Shown here: positions 1 to 6,812 of the stretch, one piece after another
How the letters are laid out: each line of letters opens with the position of its first letter
How positions within the stretch are numbered: the stretch's first letter is position 1
Origin: SIG636 sp045604285
GTDB taxonomy: Bacteria; Bacillota; Clostridia; Oscillospirales; CAG-382
Reading direction: 5' to 3'
DNA: 11,511 nt
NCBI GenBank assembly: GCA_045604285.1
Contig: JAZUNS010000084.1
Location: 1-11,511 of the forward strand
Position numbers and translations under genes: made by a program
The notes under the pieces: generated by a model
Database searches by the model: none
What the model saw: the letters and a program-made list of their open reading frames with translations, nothing else
What the model was told of the DNA's origin: nothing

Positions 1-10
1 GCCCCAGTCT

Positions 11-42
11 GCCAAAAAACCCCTTTTTACCTGGCTTTTTTT
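11..42 (+). terminator. Possible intrinsic terminator for a gene left of the window
   Basis: GCCA (11-14) can pair with TGGC (32-35), and the A-run 15-19 can pair with T24-28, leaving a CCCC loop and a small ACC bulge. Seven T residues (36-42) follow directly, as in a plus-strand intrinsic terminator. A competing fold exists: CAGTCTG (5-11) is an inverted copy of CAGACTG (45-51). No plus-strand gene is visible to the left, so its client gene is unknown. Confidence 0.4.
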
Positions 43-51
43 CCCAGACTG

Positions 52-78
52 AAACCCCGACAAATTTTGTCGGGGTTT
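52..78. terminator. Perfect inverted repeat, possibly a bidirectional terminator
   Basis: AAACCCCGAC (52-61) and GTCGGGGTTT (69-78) are perfect inverted copies separated by AAATTTT. The flanking A/T tracts are short on both strands, so this is at best a weak terminator. It lies beyond the main pckA terminator and could act as its backup or serve a gene left of the window. Confidence 0.4.
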
Positions 79-136
79 AAACATCCTTATGAGAAGTAGC
101 CATTAACCGCCCTTTTGTTATTTTAGAAACAAATTT

Positions 137-184
137 AAAAAAACACTCCCCCGCCTCGCCCAAGTTAATGGGAAAGGCGGGGGA
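137..184 (-). terminator. Intrinsic terminator of pckA
   Basis: Read on the minus strand, a GC-rich hairpin lies about 25 nt past the pckA stop. CCCCCGCCT (148-156 in plus coordinates) pairs with AGGCGGGGG (175-183). CCC (159-161) can pair further with GGG (170-172) inside. Seven consecutive A on the plus strand (137-143) give a U-run in the minus transcript just after the stem. This is a textbook Rho-independent terminator. Confidence 0.85.
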
Positions 185-208
185 ATTATTATGATTTATT
201 TATAACGA

Positions 209-1813
209 TTAAAGCTTGGGGCCTGCTTCAACAAGTGCCTTGCCTGCTTCGTTACCGGTGTACTTAACAAAGTTCTTAATAAATCTGCCTGCAAGATCCT
301 TAGCCTTGGTTTCCCATTCTTCAGCGTTTGCATAGGTATCACGAGGATCGAGAATACCGGTGTCTACGCCGGGAAGTTCTGTGGGAACAGCCAGGTTGAA
401 GTAAGGAATAGTCTTGGTTTCTGCCTTAAGAATGGATCCGTCAAGGATAGCGTCGATAATACCGCGGGTATCCTTAATGGAGATACGCTTGCCGGTGCCG
501 TTCCAGCCGGTGTTTACAAGGTATGCCTTAGCGCCGCTCTTTTCCATCTTCTTAACAAGCTCTTCTGCATACTTAGTGGGGTGGAGTTCGAGGAACGCCT
601 GACCGAAGCATGCGGAGAAGGTAGGAGTAGGCTCGGTAATGCCGCGTTCGGTACCTGCGAGCTTGGAGGTGAAGCCGGAAAGGAAGTAGTACTTAGCCTG
701 TTCGGGGGTAAGTACGGAAACGGGAGGAAGTACGCCGAATGCGTCTGCAGAAAGGAAGATAACGTTCTTTGCATCAGGAGCTGCAGAAACGGGGCGAACG
801 ATCTTTTCTATATGATCGATGGGGTAAGAAACACGGGTGTTTTCGGTAACGGAGCCGTCAGCAAAATCGCAAACACCGTTAGCGTCAACGGTAACGTTTT
901 CAAGAAGAGCGTTGCGCTTGATTGCTCTGTAAATGTCGGGTTCGGATTCCTTATCAAGGTTGATAACCTTAGCGTAGCAGCCGCCTTCGAAGTTGAATAC
1001 GCCCTTGTCATCCCAGCCGTGTTCGTCGTCACCGATAAGGAGACGCTTAGGATCGGTGGAAAGGGTGGTCTTACCGGTGCCGGAAAGGCCGAAGAAGAGG
1101 GCGGTGTTTTCGCCGTTCATATCGGTGTTAGCGGAGCAGTGCATAGAAGCCATACCCTTGAGGGGGAGGTAGTAGTTCATCATAGAGAACATACCCTTCT
1201 TCATTTCGCCGCCGTACCAGGTGTTAAGGATAACCTGCTCACGGGAGGTGATGTTGAACACTGCTGCGGTTTCGGAGTTGAGGCCGAGTTCCTTATAGTT
1301 TTCTACCTTTGCCTTGGAAGCATTGTAGCAGATAAAGTCAGGCTCAAAATTCTCAAGCTCTTCAGCGGTGGGAACGATGAACATGTTGGTAACGAAATGT
1401 GCCTGCCAAGCCACTTCCATAATGAAGCGGATAGCCATGCGAGAGTCAGCGTTTGCGCCGCAGAATACGTCAACAACGTAAAGCTTCTTGTTAGAAAGCT
1501 CTTCAACTGCGAGTTTCTTAAGAACCTTCCAGCTCTCTTCGCTGCAGGGGTGGTTGTCGTTCTTGAACTCATCAGAAGTCCACCAAACGGTGTCCTTAGA
1601 ATTTTCGTCCATAACGATGAACTTATCTTTAGGGGAACGGCCGGTGTAGATACCGGTCATAACGTTAACAGCGCCAAGCTCTGTCAACTGGCCTTTTTCG
1701 TAGCCTTCCAAGGAAGGATCGGTTTCAGCCACAAACAATTCTTCGTAGGAGGGGTTATGTATAACCTCTTTAACTCCTGTAATGCCGTACTTGGTGAGAT
1801 CCAATTTGCTCAT
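209..1813 (-). CDS. pckA: Phosphoenolpyruvate carboxykinase (ATP)
   Basis: This enzyme interconverts oxaloacetate + ATP with PEP + CO2 + ADP in the cytosol. In fermenting anaerobes it often runs in the CO2-fixing direction towards succinate/propionate (family knowledge). The 534-residue protein is full length for the ATP-dependent family. Visible motifs are the substrate-binding TGRSPKDKF (57-65), the metal-site region with K205/K206 and MHCSANT (224-230), the P-loop GLSGTGKTT (242-250), the metal/nucleotide motif GDDEHGWDD (261-269), and FEGGCYAK (275-282). The ATG is preceded by a weak AAAGAG-like ribosome binding site, and the N-terminus fits the family. The gene is monocistronic, with its own extended -10 promoter upstream (1909-1937) and a strong terminator downstream (137-184). 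Codon choice looks strongly biased, as in highly expressed genes; this probably explains the long open frame on the opposite strand. It is probably a housekeeping gene unrelated to the polysaccharide genes. Confidence 0.97.
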   Translation of the reverse strand: MSKLDLTKYGITGVKEVIHNPSYEELFVAETDPSLEGYEKGQLTELGAVNVMTGIYTGRSPKDKFIVMDENSKDTVWWTSDEFKNDNHPCSEESWKVLKKLAVEELSNKKLYVVDVFCGANADSRMAIRFIMEVAWQAHFVTNMFIVPTAEELENFEPDFICYNASKAKVENYKELGLNSETAAVFNITSREQVILNTWYGGEMKKGMFSMMNYYLPLKGMASMHCSANTDMNGENTALFFGLSGTGKTTLSTDPKRLLIGDDEHGWDDKGVFNFEGGCYAKVINLDKESEPDIYRAIKRNALLENVTVDANGVCDFADGSVTENTRVSYPIDHIEKIVRPVSAAPDAKNVIFLSADAFGVLPPVSVLTPEQAKYYFLSGFTSKLAGTERGITEPTPTFSACFGQAFLELHPTKYAEELVKKMEKSGAKAYLVNTGWNGTGKRISIKDTRGIIDAILDGSILKAETKTIPYFNLAVPTELPGVDTGILDPRDTYANAEEWETKAKDLAGRFIKNFVKYTGNEAGKALVEAGPKL

Positions 1814-1908
1814 AATACCATTCTCTTTCTATGTTTATTTATTTTAAATTTTTACGGTATTGTGCCGAGGCTTTCGGTATAAGTAATCTAAAAATCCTCG
1901 CATATATA

Positions 1909-1937
1909 TTTGTATCATAAAAGTCAAGCTTTGTCAA
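1909..1937 (-). promoter_or_regulatory. Candidate pckA promoter
   Basis: On the minus strand a perfect -35 TTGACA (1937-1932) is followed after 17 nt by TACAAA (1914-1909). The -10 box is preceded by TGA, an extended -10 element. Transcription would start near 1902, giving a leader of about 90 nt before the ATG at 1813. Confidence 0.6.
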
Positions 1938-1943
1938 TTGACA
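1932..1943. promoter_or_regulatory. 12-bp palindrome TGTCAATTGACA over the pckA -35 box
   Basis: TGTCAATTGACA is a perfect palindrome, so it presents TTGACA on both strands. The minus-strand copy is the -35 of the pckA promoter. The plus-strand copy has only a poorly spaced -10 (TACAAT, 14-nt spacer). It may be an operator for a dimeric regulator or simply back-to-back -35 hexamers. Confidence 0.4.
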
Positions 1944-1952
1944 TATATATAA

Positions 1953-1988
1953 ATTTTTACAATTTTTAGCGTTTTAAATTGTAAAAAT
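1953..1988. repeat. 13-bp AT-rich inverted repeat in the divergent intergenic region
   Basis: The arms 1953-1965 (ATTTTTACAATTT) and 1976-1988 (AAATTGTAAAAAT) are perfect inverted copies around the 10-nt spacer TTAGCGTTTT. The repeat lies between the pckA promoter and the candidate capE promoter. It is too AT-rich to be a good terminator hairpin, so an operator-like protein site is the more plausible reading. The rest of the roughly 310-nt gap at 1814-2122 holds the two candidate promoters and nothing else I can name. Confidence 0.45.
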
Positions 1989-2043
1989 AAAACAACGGCA
2001 ACAGCATTGGGGGCAAAGGATGGCTAAACTGCGCCTAAAACTA

Positions 2044-2072
2044 TTGCTTTACGGGTAAAAATGTGATAAACT
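2044..2072 (+). promoter_or_regulatory. Candidate capE-capF promoter
   Basis: TTGCTT (2044-2049) is followed after 17 nt by TAAACT (2067-2072), with TGA just before the -10 box (extended -10). Transcription would start near 2079, about 45 nt before the capE ATG. TATAAA at 2073-2078 is an alternative -10 but has no good -35. Confidence 0.45.
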
Positions 2073-2112
2073 TATAAAAGCACGAAAAATAAAAGCTTTA
2101 GGCAGTAAAAGT

Positions 2113-2118
2113 GAGGGG
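2113..2118 (+). promoter_or_regulatory. Ribosome binding site that sets the capE start
   Basis: GAGGGG lies just before the ATG at 2123, with 6 nt between its GAGG core and the ATG. The in-frame GTG at 2111 is upstream of this site and would make the site coding, so ATG 2123 is preferred. Confidence 0.65.
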
Positions 2119-2122
2119 CAAA

Positions 2123-3172
2123 ATGTTAGAAGCAGCTTCAACCTTTGCAAATAAAACTTTACTTATTACGGGCGGCACGGGCTCTTTTGCCAATGCCGTT
2201 TTAGAGCGTTTTTTAAATACCGATATCGGCGAGATACGCATTTTTTCAAGGGATGAAAAAAAGCAGGACGATATGCGGCACGAGTATGGGCAGAAGGCCC
2301 CCGATGCGGCGGATAAGCTAAAGTATTATATAGGCGACGTGCGTGACTTTCAATCTGTTAAAAACGCCATGCACGGTGTAGATTTTGTGTTTCACGCAGC
2401 GGCGCTTAAGCAGGTGCCGTCCTGCGAGTTCTTCCCTATTGAAGCCGTAAAAACCAATGTTTTGGGTACGGAAAACGTGCTTACAGCCGCCGTGGAAACC
2501 AACGTAAAAAAGGTTATATGCCTTTCTACGGATAAGGCTGCCTACCCCGTTAACGCCATGGGCGCATCCAAGGCGCTTATGGAAAAAGCTGTGGTTGCCA
2601 AGGCTTTAACGGTTCCCGGTGAAGTATGCACATTTTGCTGTACCCGCTACGGCAACGTTTTGTGCAGTCGCGGCTCTGTGGTTCCCTTGTGGATAGAACA
2701 GCTTAGAGCGGGCGCACAAATTACCGTTACCGAGCCTTCTATGACAAGGTTTATAATGTCATTGGAGGAAGCAGTGGATCTCGTTTTGTTTGCCTTTGAA
2801 AACGGCGCCAGCGGCGATATTTTGGTGCAAAAATCCCCTGCCTGCACCATTGAAGTCCTTGCCAAGGCGGTGTGTGAATTGTTTGCACCTAAGGCAGAAA
2901 TAAAGGTTATAGGCATGCGTCACGGGGAAAAGACCTGCGAAACCCTGCTTACCAACGAAGAATGCGCCGTTGCCGAAGATTTGGGCGGCTTTTACCGTGT
3001 CCCCTGCGATAAGCGGGGCTTTAACTACGATAAATACGTTAAAAGCACCGATACCGAAAGACAGCCCTTGCGTGAGTTTAATTCGGACAACACAAGGCAT
3101 TTAACCGTGGAAGAGGTAAAGGAAAAGCTTTTGACCCTGCAATACATAAAAGACGAGCTTAAGCGTATATGA
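2123..3172 (+). CDS. capE: CapE-type UDP-GlcNAc 4,6-dehydratase / 5-epimerase
   Basis: This is an extended short-chain dehydrogenase that converts UDP-GlcNAc to UDP-2-acetamido-2,6-dideoxy-L-arabino-hexos-4-ulose, the first step towards UDP-L-FucNAc-type sugars in the cytosol. From ATG 2123 it is 349 residues, as usual for CapE/FnlA/WbjB. The sequence resembles S. aureus CapE throughout. Visible motifs are the NAD(P)-binding TGGTGSFAN (16-24), HAAALKQVPSCE (91-102), STDKAAYP (135-142) and NAMGASK (144-150). In NAMGASK, Met146 stands where most SDR enzymes have the catalytic Tyr (MxxxK); this is characteristic of CapE and is not damage. RHGEK (266-270) and the EFNSDNT region (318-324) match the family C-terminus. 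The stop overlaps the capF start as ATGA, so the two are translationally coupled. An alternative GTG start at 2111 would add four residues. Confidence 0.93.
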   Translation: MLEAASTFANKTLLITGGTGSFANAVLERFLNTDIGEIRIFSRDEKKQDDMRHEYGQKAPDAADKLKYYIGDVRDFQSVKNAMHGVDFVFHAAALKQVPSCEFFPIEAVKTNVLGTENVLTAAVETNVKKVICLSTDKAAYPVNAMGASKALMEKAVVAKALTVPGEVCTFCCTRYGNVLCSRGSVVPLWIEQLRAGAQITVTEPSMTRFIMSLEEAVDLVLFAFENGASGDILVQKSPACTIEVLAKAVCELFAPKAEIKVIGMRHGEKTCETLLTNEECAVAEDLGGFYRVPCDKRGFNYDKYVKSTDTERQPLREFNSDNTRHLTVEEVKEKLLTLQYIKDELKRI

Positions 3173-4329
3173 AAATATTGGTAACCGGTGCCCATGGGTT
3201 TATGGGCAAAAATCTTGTTGCGGCGTTAAGCTGCGTTATGAACGGCAGTGACAAAGCCCACAGGCATATAAAGATAGACGAAATATTTAAATACGATGTA
3301 GGCACCCCCCAAGAGCTGCTTGAGTTTTACTGTAATAAGGCAGATTTTGTTTTTCATCTTGCGGGTGCTAACAGATGTGCGCACGTGCGGGAGTTTTACA
3401 GAGTTAACCGTGACCTTACCGAAAAGCTTACGGAAGCGCTGAAGAAACGCCCCGGCCCCTGCCCCGTTATGCTTGCATCCTCTGTGCAGGCAAGCCTTAA
3501 GGGGCGCTACGATAACGATTACGGCAGAAGCAAGCTTGAAGCCGAGGGGCTGGTATTTAACTACGGCAAAACCACGGGGTGCGAGGTTTACGTTTACCGC
3601 TTTCCCAACGTTTTCGGCAAATGGTGCCGCCCAAATTACAACAGCGTTATTGCAACCTTTTGCCACAACCTTGCCAACGACCTTGACGTAAAGGTAAATG
3701 ACCCTGCCACAGTGCTGGAGCTTTTGTATATTGACGATTTGACGGAAGCCATGCTTAAGCTGCTTGAAGGAAAGGCTTGCAGGCAGGATAATTTTTGCGT
3801 TGTCCACCCCACCCACAAGGCAAGCCTTGGAGAGATAGAAGCCCTTTTAAAAGGCTTTAAAAGCCAAGCAGAGTGCCTTGTTTTACCCGCTATGCCAAAG
3901 GGCAGCTTTGAAAAGAAGCTGTACTCCACCTACGTATCCTACTTGCCCAAGGAAAAGCTTAGCCTGCGCCTTAAAACCGCCGCCGACCCCAGAGGAAGCT
4001 TTACCGAGATATTAAAGACCGTGGATAGCGGTCAATTTTCGGTTAACGTTGCCAAGGCAGGCGTTACCAAGGGGCAGCATTGGCACAACTCTAAGTGGGA
4101 AATTTTTGCGGTAGTATCGGGGCGGGCGCTTATTCAACAACGACGGCTTGACACCGATGAGGTTATAAGCCTTGAGGTTAGCGGTGACGCCATAGAGGCG
4201 GTTTATATGCTGCCCGGATATACCCACAGCATTACCAACCTAAGCGATACCGAGGACCTTATAACGCTTATGTGGGCAAACGAGCAGTTTGACCCGAATA
4301 AGCCCGATACGTATTTTGAAAAAGTATAA
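3169..4329 (+). CDS. capF: CapF-type bifunctional cupin 3-epimerase / SDR 4-reductase
   Basis: CapF acts on the CapE product. In the family, the C-terminal cupin epimerises C-3 and the N-terminal SDR domain reduces the C-4 keto group, giving UDP-2-acetamido-2,6-dideoxy-L-talose (UDP-PneNAc). The 386 residues show both domains. The Rossmann motif is TGAHGFMG (6-13), the catalytic region is ASS (103-105) with Y118-x3-K122, and RFPNVFG (144-150) is an SDR sugar-enzyme motif. The cupin starts near 273 (DPRGSFTE), with probable metal ligands H304, H306, E311 and H353. Length is close to the S. aureus homologue. The start overlaps the capE stop by 4 nt. A strong terminator begins 3 nt after the stop, so no capG-like 2-epimerase is cotranscribed. 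The assignment is firm; the final sugar made in this organism is inferred. Confidence 0.93.
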   Translation: MKILVTGAHGFMGKNLVAALSCVMNGSDKAHRHIKIDEIFKYDVGTPQELLEFYCNKADFVFHLAGANRCAHVREFYRVNRDLTEKLTEALKKRPGPCPVMLASSVQASLKGRYDNDYGRSKLEAEGLVFNYGKTTGCEVYVYRFPNVFGKWCRPNYNSVIATFCHNLANDLDVKVNDPATVLELLYIDDLTEAMLKLLEGKACRQDNFCVVHPTHKASLGEIEALLKGFKSQAECLVLPAMPKGSFEKKLYSTYVSYLPKEKLSLRLKTAADPRGSFTEILKTVDSGQFSVNVAKAGVTKGQHWHNSKWEIFAVVSGRALIQQRRLDTDEVISLEVSGDAIEAVYMLPGYTHSITNLSDTEDLITLMWANEQFDPNKPDTYFEKV

Positions 4330-4331
4330 AC

Positions 4332-4366
4332 AAATATGCCTTCCGCTAAAAGCGGAAGGCATATTT
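4332..4366. terminator. Bidirectional terminator between convergent capF and wzx
   Basis: AAATATGCCTTCCGCT (4332-4347) and AGCGGAAGGCATATTT (4351-4366) are perfect 16-nt inverted copies around an AAA loop. The A-rich left flank and T-rich right flank give U-runs in both directions. It sits 2 nt after the capF stop and directly abuts the flippase stop, so it can end both convergent transcripts. Confidence 0.9.
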
Positions 4367-5674
4367 TTATCTTTTCCCTATAGCGGATTTAACAAAGCGC
4401 AGCAACGGCATGGGGTTAAAGCCCTTTACCATAAGCGTATTGCTGTATCTGATGGGTTTTATTATGTATCCCATTATCACGTTGGTAAATATCTGCGTAA
4501 CGAGGGATGCCAAGGCGGCACCGCTTGCGCCCCAAAAGGGTATAAGCAGGGCGTTAAGCCCAACGTTCATAACGGCGCCGGAAAGATTTATTGCCGTAAG
4601 GTACTTTTGCTTACCCTCGGCAAGTATCCACACGTTTCTGGCAACGCCGAAATAAGAAAAAGCAATATACCACACGCCGATACTAAGGGGCAAAACGGCG
4701 GGCATATAGTCGGCACCGTAAAGGAAATATATTATTGGCTTTGCCAGCAAGGTCATAAACAGGCTTTGCGCCAAAGACAAATACGTCATTACCGAATAAA
4801 GCTGCACAAGGCGCACCTCGTACGCCGGGGAATTGTTTTTCTTCTCCTGCAGGATGGTTGGGCGCATGGAATCCGCTATTGCCATAAAAACAAAAGTGGT
4901 TGCGCCGATGCAGGTAAAAGCCGCAGAATAATAGCCCGTTTCCCCCTCGCCCACCATAAGCTTAAGCATTATACGGTCGGTTTGGGAAAAGATGGTAACC
5001 ATCATCGTTGAAAGAATATAATGCTTGCTTCTTCCAAGCATGGCCTTGCCAAGGTCTAAGGAAAAGCCAAGCTTTTGATTGCCCATCCTTTTATATACCA
5101 CGGCAAGTATAACGGATATTAAGAAGAAATCCAATCCGTTGGAGATTGCAAACCAGGTTACGGGCTTATCGGTTACAAGCAGATAGGTTTTATAAAGCGC
5201 CACCACAGTGTAAGCGATAAGAGATGCTATGGATTGATATTTTGACAACAGCTTTGCCTGGAACCAATACTGAAGCACCTCTGTTGCTTGAAAAAGCAGG
5301 GATATGCTGAACAAAACGCCCACCGCTATGGTAACGGGCTCGCCTGCGTTGGCAACCATCAAAAAGCCGAAAACGCCCACCATGCACACAAGTGCCGACG
5401 CCACGTTAAGCACCAAAGCGGTACCAAGTATTTTCCCCTCTTTTTTGGGGTTTTCAATAAGCTCCTGCACTAAGGTCTTGCTTAAGCCCAGCTGAACCAC
5501 CGGCACCACAAAGGCTACCACCGAAGAGGCGTAGGTTATCAGCCCGAAATTAGAGGGGCCCAGGTACCGTGCGGTTATCATGCTTATAACAAGATTTATA
5601 ATTGACTGCACCACCTTACAACCCACTATCCAAGCGGCGTTTTGGGCGGTTCTGCCAAGTCTTAGCTTTAACAT
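4367..5674 (-). CDS. wzx: Wzx-like polysaccharide flippase (MOP/PST family)
   Basis: This is a multi-pass inner-membrane protein predicted to flip undecaprenyl-linked repeat units to the outer face of the membrane. The 435 residues are mostly hydrophobic segments joined by short basic loops, consistent with about 12 membrane helices. The N-terminal stretch with ARYLGPSNFG (35-44), followed by a hydrophobic helix and QLGLSKTLVQEL (61-72), is typical of the polysaccharide transporter (PST) branch. It is slightly shorter than many family members but shows no obvious gap. It is the last gene of the minus-strand operon, starting 10 nt after the stop of the iron-sulfur gene. Its AGGTAAGG ribosome binding region overlaps that stop codon, suggesting translational coupling. 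The substrate cannot be read from sequence. Confidence 0.9.
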   Translation of the reverse strand: MLKLRLGRTAQNAAWIVGCKVVQSIINLVISMITARYLGPSNFGLITYASSVVAFVVPVVQLGLSKTLVQELIENPKKEGKILGTALVLNVASALVCMVGVFGFLMVANAGEPVTIAVGVLFSISLLFQATEVLQYWFQAKLLSKYQSIASLIAYTVVALYKTYLLVTDKPVTWFAISNGLDFFLISVILAVVYKRMGNQKLGFSLDLGKAMLGRSKHYILSTMMVTIFSQTDRIMLKLMVGEGETGYYSAAFTCIGATTFVFMAIADSMRPTILQEKKNNSPAYEVRLVQLYSVMTYLSLAQSLFMTLLAKPIIYFLYGADYMPAVLPLSIGVWYIAFSYFGVARNVWILAEGKQKYLTAINLSGAVMNVGLNALLIPFWGASGAALASLVTQIFTNVIMGYIIKPIRYSNTLMVKGFNPMPLLRFVKSAIGKR

Positions 5675-5684
5675 AAATAAAACC

Positions 5685-6812
5685 TTACCTGATTATTCCG
5701 AATTTACTTAGCAAATCAGCCTTCCAATGCTTTTTGCGGTGCTGTCGGTCAAGGGCACGGGCGCCGTTTGCTTTCCATTGTTTTAGTATATCGTAGTTTT
5801 TCTTTTCGATGCCGATGGGCTTTTTAAGCTGCTCGTTTTTTGCAGATGCGGCATCAAAGCTGCTTTCCTCCCACTCTGTTGCGGGCTTGGTCAAGCCAAA
5901 AAGCTCGTTGCCCTTGCCGTTATTGGCAATAAGCATGGATATGCCCTTTGATACGTCTATTCTGCCCCGATAACCCCAAAAATCACCGACGGTAACGTCT
6001 GCACGCCTATCGCTGCAGGCAAAGGGGCAAGTATAGCAGCTTTCACGAAATACATTACCGCGCAAAAAGTGGTTGTAATAATAAGAGGTTGCAGGGGTCT
6101 CGTAGCGGACCTTTTCTTTTTTGCCGCAAAAGGATACGTAGCGGGCAACATAATTGCCCTTAGACGTTTTGCTTCTAAAACTGTAGGATAAGATTTTCCC
6201 CTTGGTTTTGGTTTCCAACAATCCTACGTAATCACGCCAATAGTCCCTGTCAACCACGCCGTGGCAAACAAGCTCAACGGTGTAAAGTTTGCTGTCGTAC
6301 CCTTGGCAATAAAGCTTAACGGCGGTACATTGGCAAGGCGTACCACTGAAAAGAACGGGGGTTCCGCCTTTTAGCAGGGCGAGGATTTCGCCGTATACGC
6401 TAACGTCGCTTCTTGCGTATTTAGACCCTTGAAGGCTTGCAAGCCCCTCTGCAGAGCGAACGGCTTGGTGTACGGGCATAAGGTCGTCACCGTAGCCGCA
6501 GCCGTATACAACGCCGCCGAGGTTGGCTAAAAAAGCGGCTGCCATGGCGTAAAACGCTCCGCCGGAAGCGCTGTTTTTCAGTCTTTCCGCATCTTTCAAA
6601 CGCAGGGCGTAAACCTTCTTTTCGCCGCCTGCGGGGCTATGGTTTTCCATGGGGCAAACGGTGCGGCATCTGCCGCAATCCGTACATAGCTCTTCATTAA
6701 TTTTAGGATAATAATTGCCGTATTCGTCGGCACACAAACTTATTGCTTTTACAGCGCACGCCTCACGGCAGGCACCGCAGGCACAGCACTTTGTTTTATC
6801 GGTAATTATCAT
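5685..6812 (-). CDS. Iron-sulfur protein: N-terminal 2x[4Fe-4S] ferredoxin plus FrhB/FdhB-type (coenzyme F420 hydrogenase beta) domain
   Basis: This is a 375-residue predicted cytosolic redox protein. The N-terminal ferredoxin domain has two complete CxxCxxCxxxC clusters (C9, C12, C15, C19 and C43, C46, C49, C53), the second followed by Pro. The rest matches the coenzyme F420 hydrogenase/dehydrogenase beta-subunit family, with SASGGAFYAM (81-90), FSGTPCQC (155-162), a further Cys set CYTCPFAC (259-266) and DVTVGDFWG (272-280). That family binds a flavin and iron-sulfur clusters. Bacteria of this kind usually do not make F420, so the domain probably has another electron partner. Homologues are commonly found in exopolysaccharide clusters beside pyruvyltransferase-family proteins, as here, but I know of no settled role. 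Its ATG overlaps the pyruvyltransferase stop as ATGA, indicating coupled translation. Confidence 0.88.
   Translation of the reverse strand: MIITDKTKCCACGACREACAVKAISLCADEYGNYYPKINEELCTDCGRCRTVCPMENHSPAGGEKKVYALRLKDAERLKNSASGGAFYAMAAAFLANLGGVVYGCGYGDDLMPVHQAVRSAEGLASLQGSKYARSDVSVYGEILALLKGGTPVLFSGTPCQCTAVKLYCQGYDSKLYTVELVCHGVVDRDYWRDYVGLLETKTKGKILSYSFRSKTSKGNYVARYVSFCGKKEKVRYETPATSYYYNHFLRGNVFRESCYTCPFACSDRRADVTVGDFWGYRGRIDVSKGISMLIANNGKGNELFGLTKPATEWEESSFDAASAKNEQLKKPIGIEKKNYDILKQWKANGARALDRQHRKKHWKADLLSKFGIIR

Noticed and set aside
581..1882. 433-codon open frame antisense to pckA
   Set aside because: It lies wholly over an unmistakable pckA gene, its translation has no recognisable motif, it has no good ribosome binding site, and it is best explained by the strong codon bias of pckA leaving few reverse-strand stops.
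2020..2058. 12-codon frame (MAKLRLKLLLYG) with a G-rich stretch before its ATG upstream of capE, a possible leader peptide
   Set aside because: The candidate capE promoter overlaps it, so it may not be transcribed. No attenuator hairpin with a U-run follows, and the Leu codons have no link to capEF function.
3226..3816. 196-codon minus-strand open frame inside capF
   Set aside because: It is a shadow of capF, whose SDR motifs and CapE-coupled start are clear.
4289..5011. 240-codon plus-strand open frame running from the end of capF across the flippase gene
   Set aside because: It would cross the strong bidirectional terminator at 4332-4366 and is antisense to a clear membrane protein. The translation shows no family features.
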